Position numbers and translations under genes: made by a program
Notes under the pieces: generated by a model
Seen by the model: the letters and a program-made list of their open reading frames with translations, nothing else
Database searches by the model: none
What the model was told of the DNA's origin: nothing
Shown here: piece by piece, positions 57,430 through 64,000 of the stretch
Position numbering within the stretch: position 1 is the stretch's first letter
How the letters are laid out: every line of letters begins with the position of its first letter
Origin: Bacillus sp. FJAT-22090
Lineage (GTDB): Bacteria; Bacillota; Bacilli; Bacillales_A; Planococcaceae
Length of the DNA stretch: 64,000 bases
NCBI RefSeq assembly: GCF_001278755.1
Contig: NZ_CP012601.1
Coordinates: forward strand, 868,001-932,000
Reading direction: 5' to 3'

Positions 57430-57906
57430 ATGGATATATCTATTCGAAACGCCGAGCAAAACGATTATGAGTCATTGTTGCCTTTGTTTAGGCAGGTTCA
57501 TGAATTCCATGTTTTTGCAAGACCAGATTTGTACAAAGAGAATTCAATTCCAGTCGAGCAAGAGTTCTTTGAAAGCCAGTTGATTGATAGCAAACAGCAT
57601 ATTTTTGTGGCTACCATAGGCAACGATATAGTCGGAGTTATAGTGACGAAGGAAGAAGAAACAACTGAAAATTCTTTTATTAAAGCGAGGAAAGTATTAT
57701 TTATAAACAGTTTATGCGTTGCCGAAACGCATAGAAAGAAGGGTATCGGAAAAAAACTAACTACATACGTTTTTAATTTTGGGAGGAACCTCAGAGTTGA
57801 TAGTATTGAATTGGGAGTATCCGAGAAAAATACATCTACCATTAAATTTTATAGGTCAATAGGGATGACTACAAAGAGTAGAAGAATGGAGAATAAATTC
57901 AACTAA
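57430..57906 (+). CDS. GNAT family N-acetyltransferase
   Basis: A 158-residue GNAT with ISIRNAEQNDYESLLPLFRQVHEFHVFARPDLYKE (the H-x-x-x-x-P-x-x-F/Y region of the AAC(6')-like group), NSLCVAETHRKKGIGKKLTTYVFNFG (acetyl-CoA loop R-K-K-G-I-G-K) and DSIELGVSEKNTSTIKFYRSIGM. The stop is in the left box of the next repeat (TTCAACTAAAGGG). RBS TGAGGGG. Confidence 0.92.
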   Translation: MDISIRNAEQNDYESLLPLFRQVHEFHVFARPDLYKENSIPVEQEFFESQLIDSKQHIFVATIGNDIVGVIVTKEEETTENSFIKARKVLFINSLCVAETHRKKGIGKKLTTYVFNFGRNLRVDSIELGVSEKNTSTIKFYRSIGMTTKSRRMENKFN

Positions 57907-57973
57907 AGGGTGCTTTACTTCAAGAAGGAGTAAAGCATTTTTCTTATAGAACTAAAGGGGTAGTTTAGTACAA
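57898..57973. repeat. attC-like repeat, short type
   Basis: TTCAACTAAAGGGTGC, CTTTACTTC/GAGTAAAG hairpin with T-run, AGAACTAAAGGGGTAG with TTTAGTACAA. Confidence 0.8.
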
Positions 57974-58048
57974 TTAGAAGGTATTATTAGAAGAATGACG
58001 AATTTGTATATATGTGTATTTTTGAGGATTTTCTTTTACAAATAAGGG

Positions 58049-58240
58049 GTGACAACATGGAATTTTTACTTGAAGCAGCACTCTTTTCCAATTTTAGCAA
58101 TAGTATTTTGCTTAAATTTAGTAACACTAATCAAAAATGTTAGTAGAGATAGTAATATTAGTACAACCAAAAATACATTTTTGATGACCATTTCAGCTAC
58201 CTTTATCATATTTAGTATAACTTGGATGTTTGTATTGTAA
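58049..58240 (+). CDS. Small membrane protein (paralog of 41431)
   Basis: GTG start behind AAGGGG; 63 residues with KQHSFPILAIVFCLNLVTLIKNVSRDSNI and TFLMTISATFIIFSITWMFVL. An overlapping ATG (58056) opens a different frame without similarity; the frame reported is supported by the relation to 41431-41622 (NPILAIIICVNLVTIM). No known family. Confidence 0.6.
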   Translation: MTTWNFYLKQHSFPILAIVFCLNLVTLIKNVSRDSNISTTKNTFLMTISATFIIFSITWMFVL

Positions 58241-58274
58241 TTACATTTACAACTCAATCTTTCAATCTTTCTTA

Positions 58275-58313
58275 TTAAACTAACGGGTGCTCTACTTCAA
58301 GAAGGAGTAAAGC
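58275..58313. repeat. attC-like repeat, left half only
   Basis: TTAAACTAACGGGTGC, TACTTCAAGAAGGAGTAAAGC hairpin, then it runs straight into a resolvase gene fragment. Confidence 0.72.
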
Positions 58314-58390
58314 TTGTAAATCAAATTTGTGAAATTACAAATGTGTCTAGGGCCTCATTATATAGAAAGCTATCGGTAAGGAACAGTTGA
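58310..58390 (+). pseudogene. C-terminal remnant of a serine resolvase/invertase
   Basis: Reads KLVNQICEITNVSRASLYRKLSVRNS and a stop. I-C-E-I-T-x-V-S-R-A-x-L-Y-R-K-L is the C-terminal helix-turn-helix of Tn3-type resolvases/DNA invertases. The rest of the gene is missing and replaced on the left by the repeat's hairpin. Confidence 0.82.
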
Positions 58391-58453
58391 TGAGTTATAC
58401 CAAAAATCGTAAATATATAATAGAAAATAAATTTCATATAGAGGTGGAATTAT

Positions 58454-59416
58454 ATGCCTAAAATTGACAATATGTTAGCAATTCTATGGATGCTTCGTTC
58501 AGGTGAAAAAATTACTGCAAAACAAATTTCAGAAAAGTTAGAGATGAATATAAGGACTGTGTATCGTTATATTGATACACTTTCAACAAGTGGCGTACCT
58601 ATAATTTCAGAACCAGGACATAACGGTGGATACACTTTATTGAACAATTTTATTGAGGCTCCTCTATTTTTTGATTTTGAAGAGCAAACCTCACTTTATC
58701 ATGCTGCTGTTTTTGCAGAAGAAGCCGGATATTATGGTGGTGAAGCACTAAATAGGGCTATTTCAAAGCTAACCAAGTATTCAAATCAAGGGCAGGAAAC
58801 AAAGATAAAACAACATTTAACCAGTCTTGAAGTAATAAGTCGATTAAGTTCACTCTCTATAGAACCTTTTTTGAAGGAGTTGGAGCAGGCCGTAGCTGAC
58901 GGGTACTCAGTAAAAATTCTTTACCATAAAAGTGGCGAAAAGCAATTAAATTATAGATTGGTCGATCCGTACAGAATTATCTTTTGGAATAATAAGTGGT
59001 ATGTGATTGGATTTTGTCATCTTAGGAATGATATCCGTAGTTTTAGAGTAGATCGAATTGAAAGTCTAATGCTAACCGAAAATAAGTTTAACCGGCCAGA
59101 AAATTTTTCAGCACGTGACTTTTTTATAAAAAATCTTCTTCCAACTATAGAAGATAAGGAAGGGATTATTTCTTTGGTTATTAATGGGGATAAAAGTGTA
59201 TTGGCTGATATTTGCCAACATTGGTTTTTAGGACATTATTTACAAGAACGGACTTCAAATCAAGCAGTTTTTCTTCTTGAAAAAGATATGATTCATACAT
59301 ATGTACCTTATTTACTTTTACCGTACAATAAATCTATTAAAGTTATTGAGCCAATAAGTCTTAAGAAAAGACTTATTGAAGTTCTGTCGGAATTAATAAA
59401 ATTTCATCAAGTATGA
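58454..59416 (+). CDS. YafY-type HTH/WYL transcriptional regulator
   Basis: A 320-residue regulator: winged helix-turn-helix (MLAILWMLRSGEKITAKQISEKLEMNIRTVYRYIDTLSTSGVPI, residues 7-50) followed by a WYL domain with KILYHKSGEKQLNYRLVDPYRIIFWNNKWYVIGFCHLRNDIRSFRVDRIESL and the C-terminal WCX part. WYL proteins respond to nucleic-acid or nucleotide ligands. RBS AGAGGTGG. A terminator at 59422-59452 separates it from a DJ-1 gene it may control. Confidence 0.92.
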   Translation: MPKIDNMLAILWMLRSGEKITAKQISEKLEMNIRTVYRYIDTLSTSGVPIISEPGHNGGYTLLNNFIEAPLFFDFEEQTSLYHAAVFAEEAGYYGGEALNRAISKLTKYSNQGQETKIKQHLTSLEVISRLSSLSIEPFLKELEQAVADGYSVKILYHKSGEKQLNYRLVDPYRIIFWNNKWYVIGFCHLRNDIRSFRVDRIESLMLTENKFNRPENFSARDFFIKNLLPTIEDKEGIISLVINGDKSVLADICQHWFLGHYLQERTSNQAVFLLEKDMIHTYVPYLLLPYNKSIKVIEPISLKKRLIEVLSELIKFHQV

Positions 59417-59421
59417 TAACT

Positions 59422-59455
59422 TCCCTGACGTTAACTGTCAGGGAAGTTATATTAT
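59422..59455 (+). terminator. Terminator between WYL and DJ-1 genes
   Basis: Perfect stem AACTTCCCTGAC/GTCAGGGAAGTT, loop GTTAACT, followed by TTATATT-type T-rich sequence. Confidence 0.75.
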
Positions 59456-59490
59456 AATAGCTATATCAATTGTGATTGGAGTGTTATTGG

Positions 59491-60123
59491 ATGCAAACAA
59501 AAAAAGTTTTTCTATATGTATTTAATACAATGTCGGACTGGGAATATGGATATTTAATTGCTGAACTAAACTCAGGAAGATATTTCAAAAAAGATTTAGC
59601 ACCTTTAAAAGTAATTACAGTAGGAGCTAATAAAGAAATGATTACTACTATGGGAGGACTGAGCATAAAACCAGATATTTCCCTTGATGAATGTACTCTT
59701 GAGAGTAAAGATCTTTTAATTTTACCAGGAGGGACTACTTGGAGTGAAGAAATTCATCAACCTATCTTGGAAAGAATTGGCCAAGCTTTAAAGCTTGGCA
59801 CTATTGTTGCTGCAATTTGTGGTGCAACTGATGGCCTCGCGAATATGGGATACTTAGATACTAGAAAGCATACAAGTAATAACTTAGAATATACTAAAAT
59901 GGTATGTCCTAACTATAAAGGAGAAAAGTTCTATGAGTTGGGATCTGCGGTATCTGATGCGAATTTAGTTACTGCATCAGGAATAGCTCCTCTGGAATTT
60001 GCAATGGAGGTACTGAAAAAAATAGATGTATTTACACCAGATGCATTACATTCATGGTATAACCTAAATAAGACTCATAAACCCGAATATTATTTCCAGT
60101 TAATGGACTCAATAAGTAGATGA
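59491..60123 (+). CDS. DJ-1/PfpI family protein (type 1 glutamine amidotransferase-like)
   Basis: A 210-residue DJ-1/PfpI protein. The nucleophile-elbow Cys is in AAICGATDGLANMGYLD (about residue 110), with the upstream acid in LLILPGGTTWSEE (about residue 81); LEYTKMVCPNYKGEKFYE lies later. Such proteins act as glyoxalase III, protease-like or chaperone enzymes. ATG 59491 has TTGGAGTG 9 bases upstream. Probably controlled by the WYL regulator before it. Confidence 0.9.
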   Translation: MQTKKVFLYVFNTMSDWEYGYLIAELNSGRYFKKDLAPLKVITVGANKEMITTMGGLSIKPDISLDECTLESKDLLILPGGTTWSEEIHQPILERIGQALKLGTIVAAICGATDGLANMGYLDTRKHTSNNLEYTKMVCPNYKGEKFYELGSAVSDANLVTASGIAPLEFAMEVLKKIDVFTPDALHSWYNLNKTHKPEYYFQLMDSISR

Positions 60124-60166
60124 GCAAAAAAATCAACTTAGCAGTTTAATATTAGTTTAAATAATT

Positions 60167-60196
60167 ACCATGCTTTAGACGATGTCTAAAGCATGG
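60167..60196 (+). terminator. Terminator after the DJ-1 gene
   Basis: Perfect stem CCATGCTTTAGAC/GTCTAAAGCATGG with 4-base loop and TTTTT. Confidence 0.88.
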
Positions 60197-60476
60197 TTTT
60201 TGTATATAACTTAAAATAAAGACCCTAAAAAGCTGTATAAATGCAACTTGATCTTTCGTTCTTTTTACCTGTTTTTCATAAAATAAGTAATTTAATTATG
60301 CCGACTTTGAAGACACGTAGTCAAAGCAAAGAGGTTGCTGTCATAATGTTTTTTTCACTTTACTCTTGATATAACCCTAGTTTTGTTGAAGAAGATATAT
60401 ACTGAAAAAAAGTCCCTTCAGATAGTTTGAGGGGACTTTCCTATGTAATTAGTGTGTAAATCTAAATCCAAAATGA
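60197..60476. other. Intergenic stretch between DJ-1 and XRE genes
   Basis: No gene. A stem AAAGTCCCTTCA/TGAGGGGACTTT near 60409-60438 probably terminates the - strand XRE gene. Confidence 0.5.
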
Positions 60477-60923
60477 TTATTTGTATTTTTTGGCTAGAGA
60501 TTCGCTGCCAATCGCTCCAATGATAGACATAAAAAATGGTCCAATTTGAAATAACAGAGAATCCTGTAAGAACACAATATTTAAATCAAATAACTTATTA
60601 CCTATTACAATGGATATCTTAGCTAGTATGATAAAAAATCCAATTATTAGAAGAATATCAAAAAACAATTTCCATCTTGGAAAGGCTAATTTTTGGCTAT
60701 CTTTTATGATTTTCTCTTTCAATGAATTATCGTCCTTTACTAATTCGTCAAGAGAAATATCAAATATGTCACTTATCTTAATTAGCAATTCAATACTAGG
60801 GTAACTTTCTCCACGTTCCCATTTGGAAATAGATTGTCTACTAATATTAAGTTTTTCTCCAAGCTGTTGTTGTGACATATTATGCTTTTGACGTTCTTCT
60901 TTTATTTTTGAAGGAAAATACAT
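60477..60923 (-). CDS. XRE-family regulator with membrane helices
   Basis: ATG 60923 with ATAGGAG 8 bases upstream; an earlier start would add a hydrophobic lead that lacks an RBS. The 148-residue protein has a Cro/C1 helix-turn-helix (KIKEERQKHNMSQQQLGEKLNISRQSISKWERG, residues 6-38) and two membrane helices (FFDILLIIGFFIILAKISIVIG and LLFQIGPFFMSIIGAIGSE). Membrane-linked XRE regulators of this type often guard bacteriocin immunity or ABC pumps. Its target is not apparent. Confidence 0.87.
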   Translation of the reverse strand: MYFPSKIKEERQKHNMSQQQLGEKLNISRQSISKWERGESYPSIELLIKISDIFDISLDELVKDDNSLKEKIIKDSQKLAFPRWKLFFDILLIIGFFIILAKISIVIGNKLFDLNIVFLQDSLLFQIGPFFMSIIGAIGSESLAKKYK

Positions 60924-61197
60924 ATGATCAACTCCTATCCTCAGTATATATATTTGCACTAAAAAACTAAAGAACCGCATAGTTGCAAGGTGTAAACTGT
61001 TAGTTTCCCCTTAAAAACGATTGATTAAATGATAAAGTAAATGAAAAAAGTATTAAAAAACCAATAGCTATAAAAAAAGCTCTTATCAGTGTCTTTTATG
61101 GGGTTTTCTTAATTATAAGAGTCCTTTTTGTTATTTCGCTAAGAGCAGCATTCCTGTAAGAACTGAAAGGAAATCTAGAGTTTGTGAAATAATGTAC
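60924..61197. other. Intergenic stretch upstream of the last cassettes
   Basis: No gene. An inverted repeat with CTCTTAT/ATAAGAG near 61080-61130 and a T-run act as a terminator. TTTGTGAAATAATGTACTTAAG leads into the left box at 61198. Confidence 0.45.
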
Positions 61198-61250
61198 TTA
61201 AGCTAACGGCTGCTTTACTTTAGTAGAAGTAGAGACTTTTTCTTATATAA
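61198..61250. repeat. attC-like repeat, left part only
   Basis: TTAAGCTAACGGCTGC, CTTTACTTTAGTAGAAGTAGAG hairpin with T-run; the right box is missing before the next gene. Confidence 0.65.
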
Positions 61251-61279
61251 ATATATTTATTTGGGAGGGTATTTTAGTT

Positions 61280-61471
61280 ATGGAAGGGTATATAAGTATT
61301 GTGTTTATGATTATTGGATTGCTTGTATTATATTATGTAATTCAGGCAGCAGTTACTAAAGGAATTAACAATTCAATAGTTGGGAAATTACTTGAAGGAA
61401 AAGATGAAGGTTTAAGTGTTAATGAAATTCTTAATAAATATGGAAAAATAGAAGACAACAAAAAGAGTTAA
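61280..61471 (+). CDS. Small membrane-anchored protein
   Basis: RBS TTGGGAGGG. A 63-residue protein with one N-terminal membrane helix (ISIVFMIIGLLVLYYVIQAAV) and a soluble helical tail (GKLLEGKDEGLSVNEILNKYGKIED). No family recognised. Confidence 0.62.
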   Translation: MEGYISIVFMIIGLLVLYYVIQAAVTKGINNSIVGKLLEGKDEGLSVNEILNKYGKIEDNKKS

Positions 61472-61549
61472 CACTAAAATTAGATTTATATATATCCTGA
61501 AGGCGTCAACCAACTTTACTTGATTCATATAGTTTGTGAAGTGGTGTAC

Positions 61550-61681
61550 TTAAACTAACGGGTGCTTTAGTTAATTAAGACCATCCTTTCGATGGTCTAT
61601 TTTTACGTCCAAAATATCAAGTAATTCTCAGAAGTCCATTGTGAAATGTTGCACTTAAACTAACGCGGCAGTTTAGTTGAA
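61550..61681. repeat. attC-like repeat, long type
   Basis: TTAAACTAACGGGTGC, hairpin GACCATC/GATGGTC with T-run, ACGTCCAAAATATCAAGTA, TTGTGAAATGTTGCACTT, AACTAACGCGGCAG with TTTAGTTGAA; ends GTTGAAC. Confidence 0.85.
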
Positions 61682-61727
61682 CAAGTAATGTTGTTTTATA
61701 ATTATACGTAAAAGTAGGTGTATACAA

Positions 61728-62153
61728 ATGGAATCGCAATATATTACCTTTGGTGGTCAAATGGGAGACCCTAAGTCTGATAAAGCAGTCGGGTTACAAC
61801 TTCCTGAAATAAGTAAGTTACTTCAAAAGTATTGTAATAAGGTTTATTGCAATGAAATAGATGAGATGGCGCCAGCTATTTTTGTAGACGGAGACTTATG
61901 GCATTGGGATTTTGAGGGGTTTCAAAGGTTACTTCTAAGTAAGAAACATCGTTATATCGAAATTCATATTGGTATGCCACGTGCAAGATGGGAATTTGTC
62001 AGCCAGATTGAAATTAAATCATATCTCATAAATCATTTAGAAGAAGCATTGCGACTTATGGTTACAAGATTAAAAAAAGAAAAATATGATGTAAATGAAA
62101 CTGAATTATGGACTGACTTTGCAAAAGTAAAAAATGATTTCTTATTCAACTAA
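61728..62153 (+). CDS. Hypothetical protein, intact relative of the gene split by the cfr/lsa block
   Basis: A 141-residue protein, MESQYITFGGQMGDPKSDKA at the start, then NEIDEMAPAIFVDGDLWHWDF, LLLSKKHRYIEIHIGMPRARWE and LRLMVTRLKKEKYDVNETELWTDFAK. The stop codon TAA lies in the last repeat box (TTCAACTAACGGG). It gives the reference for the interrupted gene at 41715/45530. Function unknown. Confidence 0.7.
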   Translation: MESQYITFGGQMGDPKSDKAVGLQLPEISKLLQKYCNKVYCNEIDEMAPAIFVDGDLWHWDFEGFQRLLLSKKHRYIEIHIGMPRARWEFVSQIEIKSYLINHLEEALRLMVTRLKKEKYDVNETELWTDFAKVKNDFLFN

Positions 62154-62170
62154 CGGGTGCTTTAGTTGAA
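62145..62170. repeat. attC-like repeat, compact single-box copy, end of the array
   Basis: TTCAACTAACGGGTGC with TTTAGTTGAA: a 26-bp box in which left and right outer arms are perfect inverted repeats. No further copy follows. Confidence 0.78.
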
Positions 62171-62188
62171 GAAGGAAATTTTTTAAAA

Positions 62189-62232
62189 GAGCCTATATCT
62201 ATGATTACATTAATCATAGATATAGGCTTTTT
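62189..62232 (+). terminator. Strong bidirectional terminator at the array border
   Basis: Near-perfect 17-bp stem GCCTATATCTATGATTA/TAATCATAGATATAGGC with short loop, flanked by A- and T-runs. Confidence 0.9.
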
Positions 62233-62305
62233 TATATTTCTGCTATATAAATTTAATCAAAGACCATGGAAACTGTATAATTAAAAAAGAAGTGTAGCCA
62301 GACCA

Positions 62306-64000
62306 CTACTTTACTTGTGTAAGCACTGCCTTTGATGGTGTTTCGTATTTCACATAACCCTTTATGTTGGTGATGAAGAGGCTTCCCCCTACGCCATGTT
62401 GTCCGCCATACTTGCTGTCATACCGGTAGACTCGATATACTTCTCCAGGTTTTAACACACGTTCGAAGACCAGCTTATCGCCTTCGCGCTTCCAAAGATT
62501 GATCCTTTTCGTAATGGTAATGAGTCCACTTTGGCCTTTTTTCAGCTCCAAACCTTTCCAAAAGACAGGCTTTCGTGGTTTAATTTCTTCCCTTATAGGC
62601 AAAGTAACAACAATTCTTCCTTCCTTGCTTTTATTTTTATGTTTATCCTCAGCAATAGCCGTAAAGATATCTCCTGGGCTTGGAGCCGGAATCGAGTACT
62701 TGAAAACGCCATTCTGATCTGCGAAAGTGTCCCCAATATACCTAGACATTTTATTGATTGTTACTTTTGCATTGGCTTCTGTTTTACCACTAATTTCCTT
62801 TGAATCACTTGTCACAGAATCAAAAGCCGGTACCGCAGGCGGCGTAATATCACGTACAGACGAACTGATATAATCGCTCTCTCGTCCTTCCTTATTTTTC
62901 GTGAAAAAAACAAGAGAATAACCACCTGGCAGCTTTCCGGTATAGAACTTAAATGTCCCGTCAGCATTCACCTTCTGGGATTGGTCCCGAAACAATCCAT
63001 CTTTTCTTTCAGCAGTAACATAAATAGTCGTATTAGGCTCTGCTTTTCCTGTAATATATTCATTTTGATCGAAAAAATCATCTATATTTGGCATCTGGGG
63101 CTTTTCCGTTTTATAAATTGGTACGGTAATCGTGTTGCTTTTTATCCCCAGTTTTGATTCTGCCCAAACCTGTAATTCCGTTAATCCCTCAAGGCTTGGA
63201 AGAGTAAATGTAAACCTTCCGAAAGGTTCAACCTCTGCAATCACATTTCCATTACTAGCTACAACCACTTTGTCTTCCTTCCCGTAGGCAAATACAGTCA
63301 TCTTGTTCGTTTGAAGTGTCACATCCCCAGAAATCATGGGATCATATGGTTTATAGTATTTATCCCTAACTGTTAATAGGATGGAATGGGAAAAATAAGG
63401 GTCTGTTGAACCTTTAATAGAGTAGGAAACGGTTGTTGTCCCAGTTTTTTTTGCTAAGATATTGCCGTTTTCCGTTAATTCAGCTACCTCAGGGTCTGAA
63501 AAAGTTATAGTCAAATTTTTTGAGCTAATCTCCTCAATCCAATCCTCATCCTGAATTGAATACTTTGATAATATCGGCCCGTCATACACAAAGCCAATAG
63601 ACATTTCTAATGGTTTTAGTTTACGTAATTGAAATTGTTGATATCCTACAAATCTTTTTGGATTTTGACTATCAGAGATATCAATCAAATTATGTCCGGT
63701 TAATAATGATTGCAATGCTGGTAGCTTGGTCATTTCACTAATTGAATGTATATAGTTCGATTCCGCATAAATCGACTCTAATGATGGGAATAGTTTTGCA
63801 TGCTCTCCTATTATATTGATATTGGTAATGTTATTTCCATCTATATTCAAATCTTTCAAGTGTTGATAAGGAATATCTGTTTGAACAAGATTTGATAAAT
63901 CAACAATCTCATTTGCTCTCATATTTATTCTTTCAATTGACGGAAACAGATAAGACAGTTTCTCGGCCCCCTCAATGGCAGAAAGTTGATGATTATGACT
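62306..64000 (-). CDS. LRR/Ig-like cell-surface protein, partial (5' end outside the window)
   Basis: The frame is open to the right edge, so the N-terminus is missing. The visible 564 residues start with leucine-rich repeats (LSYLFPSIERINMRANEIVDL, LKDLNIDGNNITNI, FPSLESIYAESNYIHSISEM), continue with several Big/Ig-like domains (TVSYSIKGSTDPYFSHSILLTV; TFTLPSLEGLTELQVWAESKLG; GKAEPNTTIYVTAERKDG; SGKTEANAKVTINKM) and end with a domain shared with the secreted protein at 23222. It lies beyond the last array repeat and reads towards it, so it marks the chromosome flank. Likely a surface adhesin or internalin-like protein. Confidence 0.85.
   Translation of the reverse strand, partial: SHNHQLSAIEGAEKLSYLFPSIERINMRANEIVDLSNLVQTDIPYQHLKDLNIDGNNITNINIIGEHAKLFPSLESIYAESNYIHSISEMTKLPALQSLLTGHNLIDISDSQNPKRFVGYQQFQLRKLKPLEMSIGFVYDGPILSKYSIQDEDWIEEISSKNLTITFSDPEVAELTENGNILAKKTGTTTVSYSIKGSTDPYFSHSILLTVRDKYYKPYDPMISGDVTLQTNKMTVFAYGKEDKVVVASNGNVIAEVEPFGRFTFTLPSLEGLTELQVWAESKLGIKSNTITVPIYKTEKPQMPNIDDFFDQNEYITGKAEPNTTIYVTAERKDGLFRDQSQKVNADGTFKFYTGKLPGGYSLVFFTKNKEGRESDYISSSVRDITPPAVPAFDSVTSDSKEISGKTEANAKVTINKMSRYIGDTFADQNGVFKYSIPAPSPGDIFTAIAEDKHKNKSKEGRIVVTLPIREEIKPRKPVFWKGLELKKGQSGLITITKRINLWKREGDKLVFERVLKPGEVYRVYRYDSKYGGQHGVGGSLFITNIKGYVKYETPSKAVLTQVK

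Noticed and set aside
58056..58142. Alternative small ORF starting at ATG 58056
   Set aside because: The other frame is supported by the relation to the protein at 41431.
374..62170. CRISPR array
   Set aside because: Repeats are 26-130 bp, variable, spaced by whole genes, and no cas genes are present.
374..62170. Repeats as simple terminators only
   Set aside because: The hairpin part alone would explain termination, but the conserved outer and inner boxes outside the stem, the compact copies without hairpin and the unit duplications need another explanation. The idea is kept as the main alternative in the first finding.

Overview
The window is low-GC DNA from a spore-forming member of the Bacillota, most likely Bacillaceae. 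The evidence is a complete gerA/gerC/gerB-type germination operon, FabHB-type and PadR/DUF-type genes of Bacillus character, strong AGGAGG ribosome binding sites, frequent TTG/GTG starts, and IS150-like IS3 elements. No tRNA, rRNA or CRISPR array was seen.

The dominant feature runs from before base 374 to 62170. It is a series of about 60 full or partial copies of one intergenic repeat, placed between almost every pair of genes. A full copy has an outer left box (TTCAACTAACGGGTGC), a stem-loop with a T-run, and an outer right box (AACTAACGCAGCAG followed by TTTAGTTGAA). The outer boxes are inverted repeats of each other and fit the integron attC consensus R''=RYYYAAC and R'=GTTRRRY; a second inner pair of boxes resembles L''/L'. 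Most genes between them are single, mostly on the + strand, with their own RBS, and of unrelated function: eight GNAT acetyltransferases, MazG-like and LOG-like enzymes, a phosphotransferase, SUKH, SnoaL, DUF1835, DUF2199, DUF3953, DUF4190, small membrane proteins and lipoproteins. I read this as a cassette array without a visible integrase (CALIN-like). No intact integrase gene is in the window; only the C-terminal tail of a tyrosine recombinase remains at 31671-31805.

Layout: 1-10 kb, small cassettes, a TetR/MFS pair, FabHB and geneless tandem units; 10-12.5 kb, a DMT transporter, a flavin reductase and a divergent LysR; 12.7-18.9 kb, cassettes including a duplicated membrane-protein cassette and a phosphotransferase with a possible leader peptide; 19.2-22.9 kb, two LOG-like/MazG-like pairs separated by an IS3 element that sits in a terminator loop; 23-26.7 kb, PadR/HAAS, GNAT and a broken lipoprotein; 27-31.3 kb, the germination operon between repeat halves; 31.3-38 kb, recombinase remnant, cassettes and a second IS3 in a terminator loop; 38.5-41 kb, Tn3-type terminal repeats, a ribbon-helix-helix gene and a broken MFS gene; 41.6-45.8 kb, an antibiotic-resistance block on the - strand, a Cfr-like 23S rRNA methyltransferase followed by an Lsa(B)-like ABC-F protein, each with its own leader ORF and attenuator-like hairpins, inserted into a cassette gene whose two ends remain on either side; 46-58 kb, more cassettes; 58.3-61 kb, a resolvase tail, a WYL regulator/DJ-1 pair and an XRE regulator; 61.2-62.2 kb, the last cassettes and the last repeat; 62.3-64 kb, an LRR/Ig-like surface protein running off the right edge.

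Many cassette genes are broken by a single frameshift or stop, as expected of a large, weakly selected gene reservoir. Family assignments come from reading the proteins and remembered families; no database search was run.
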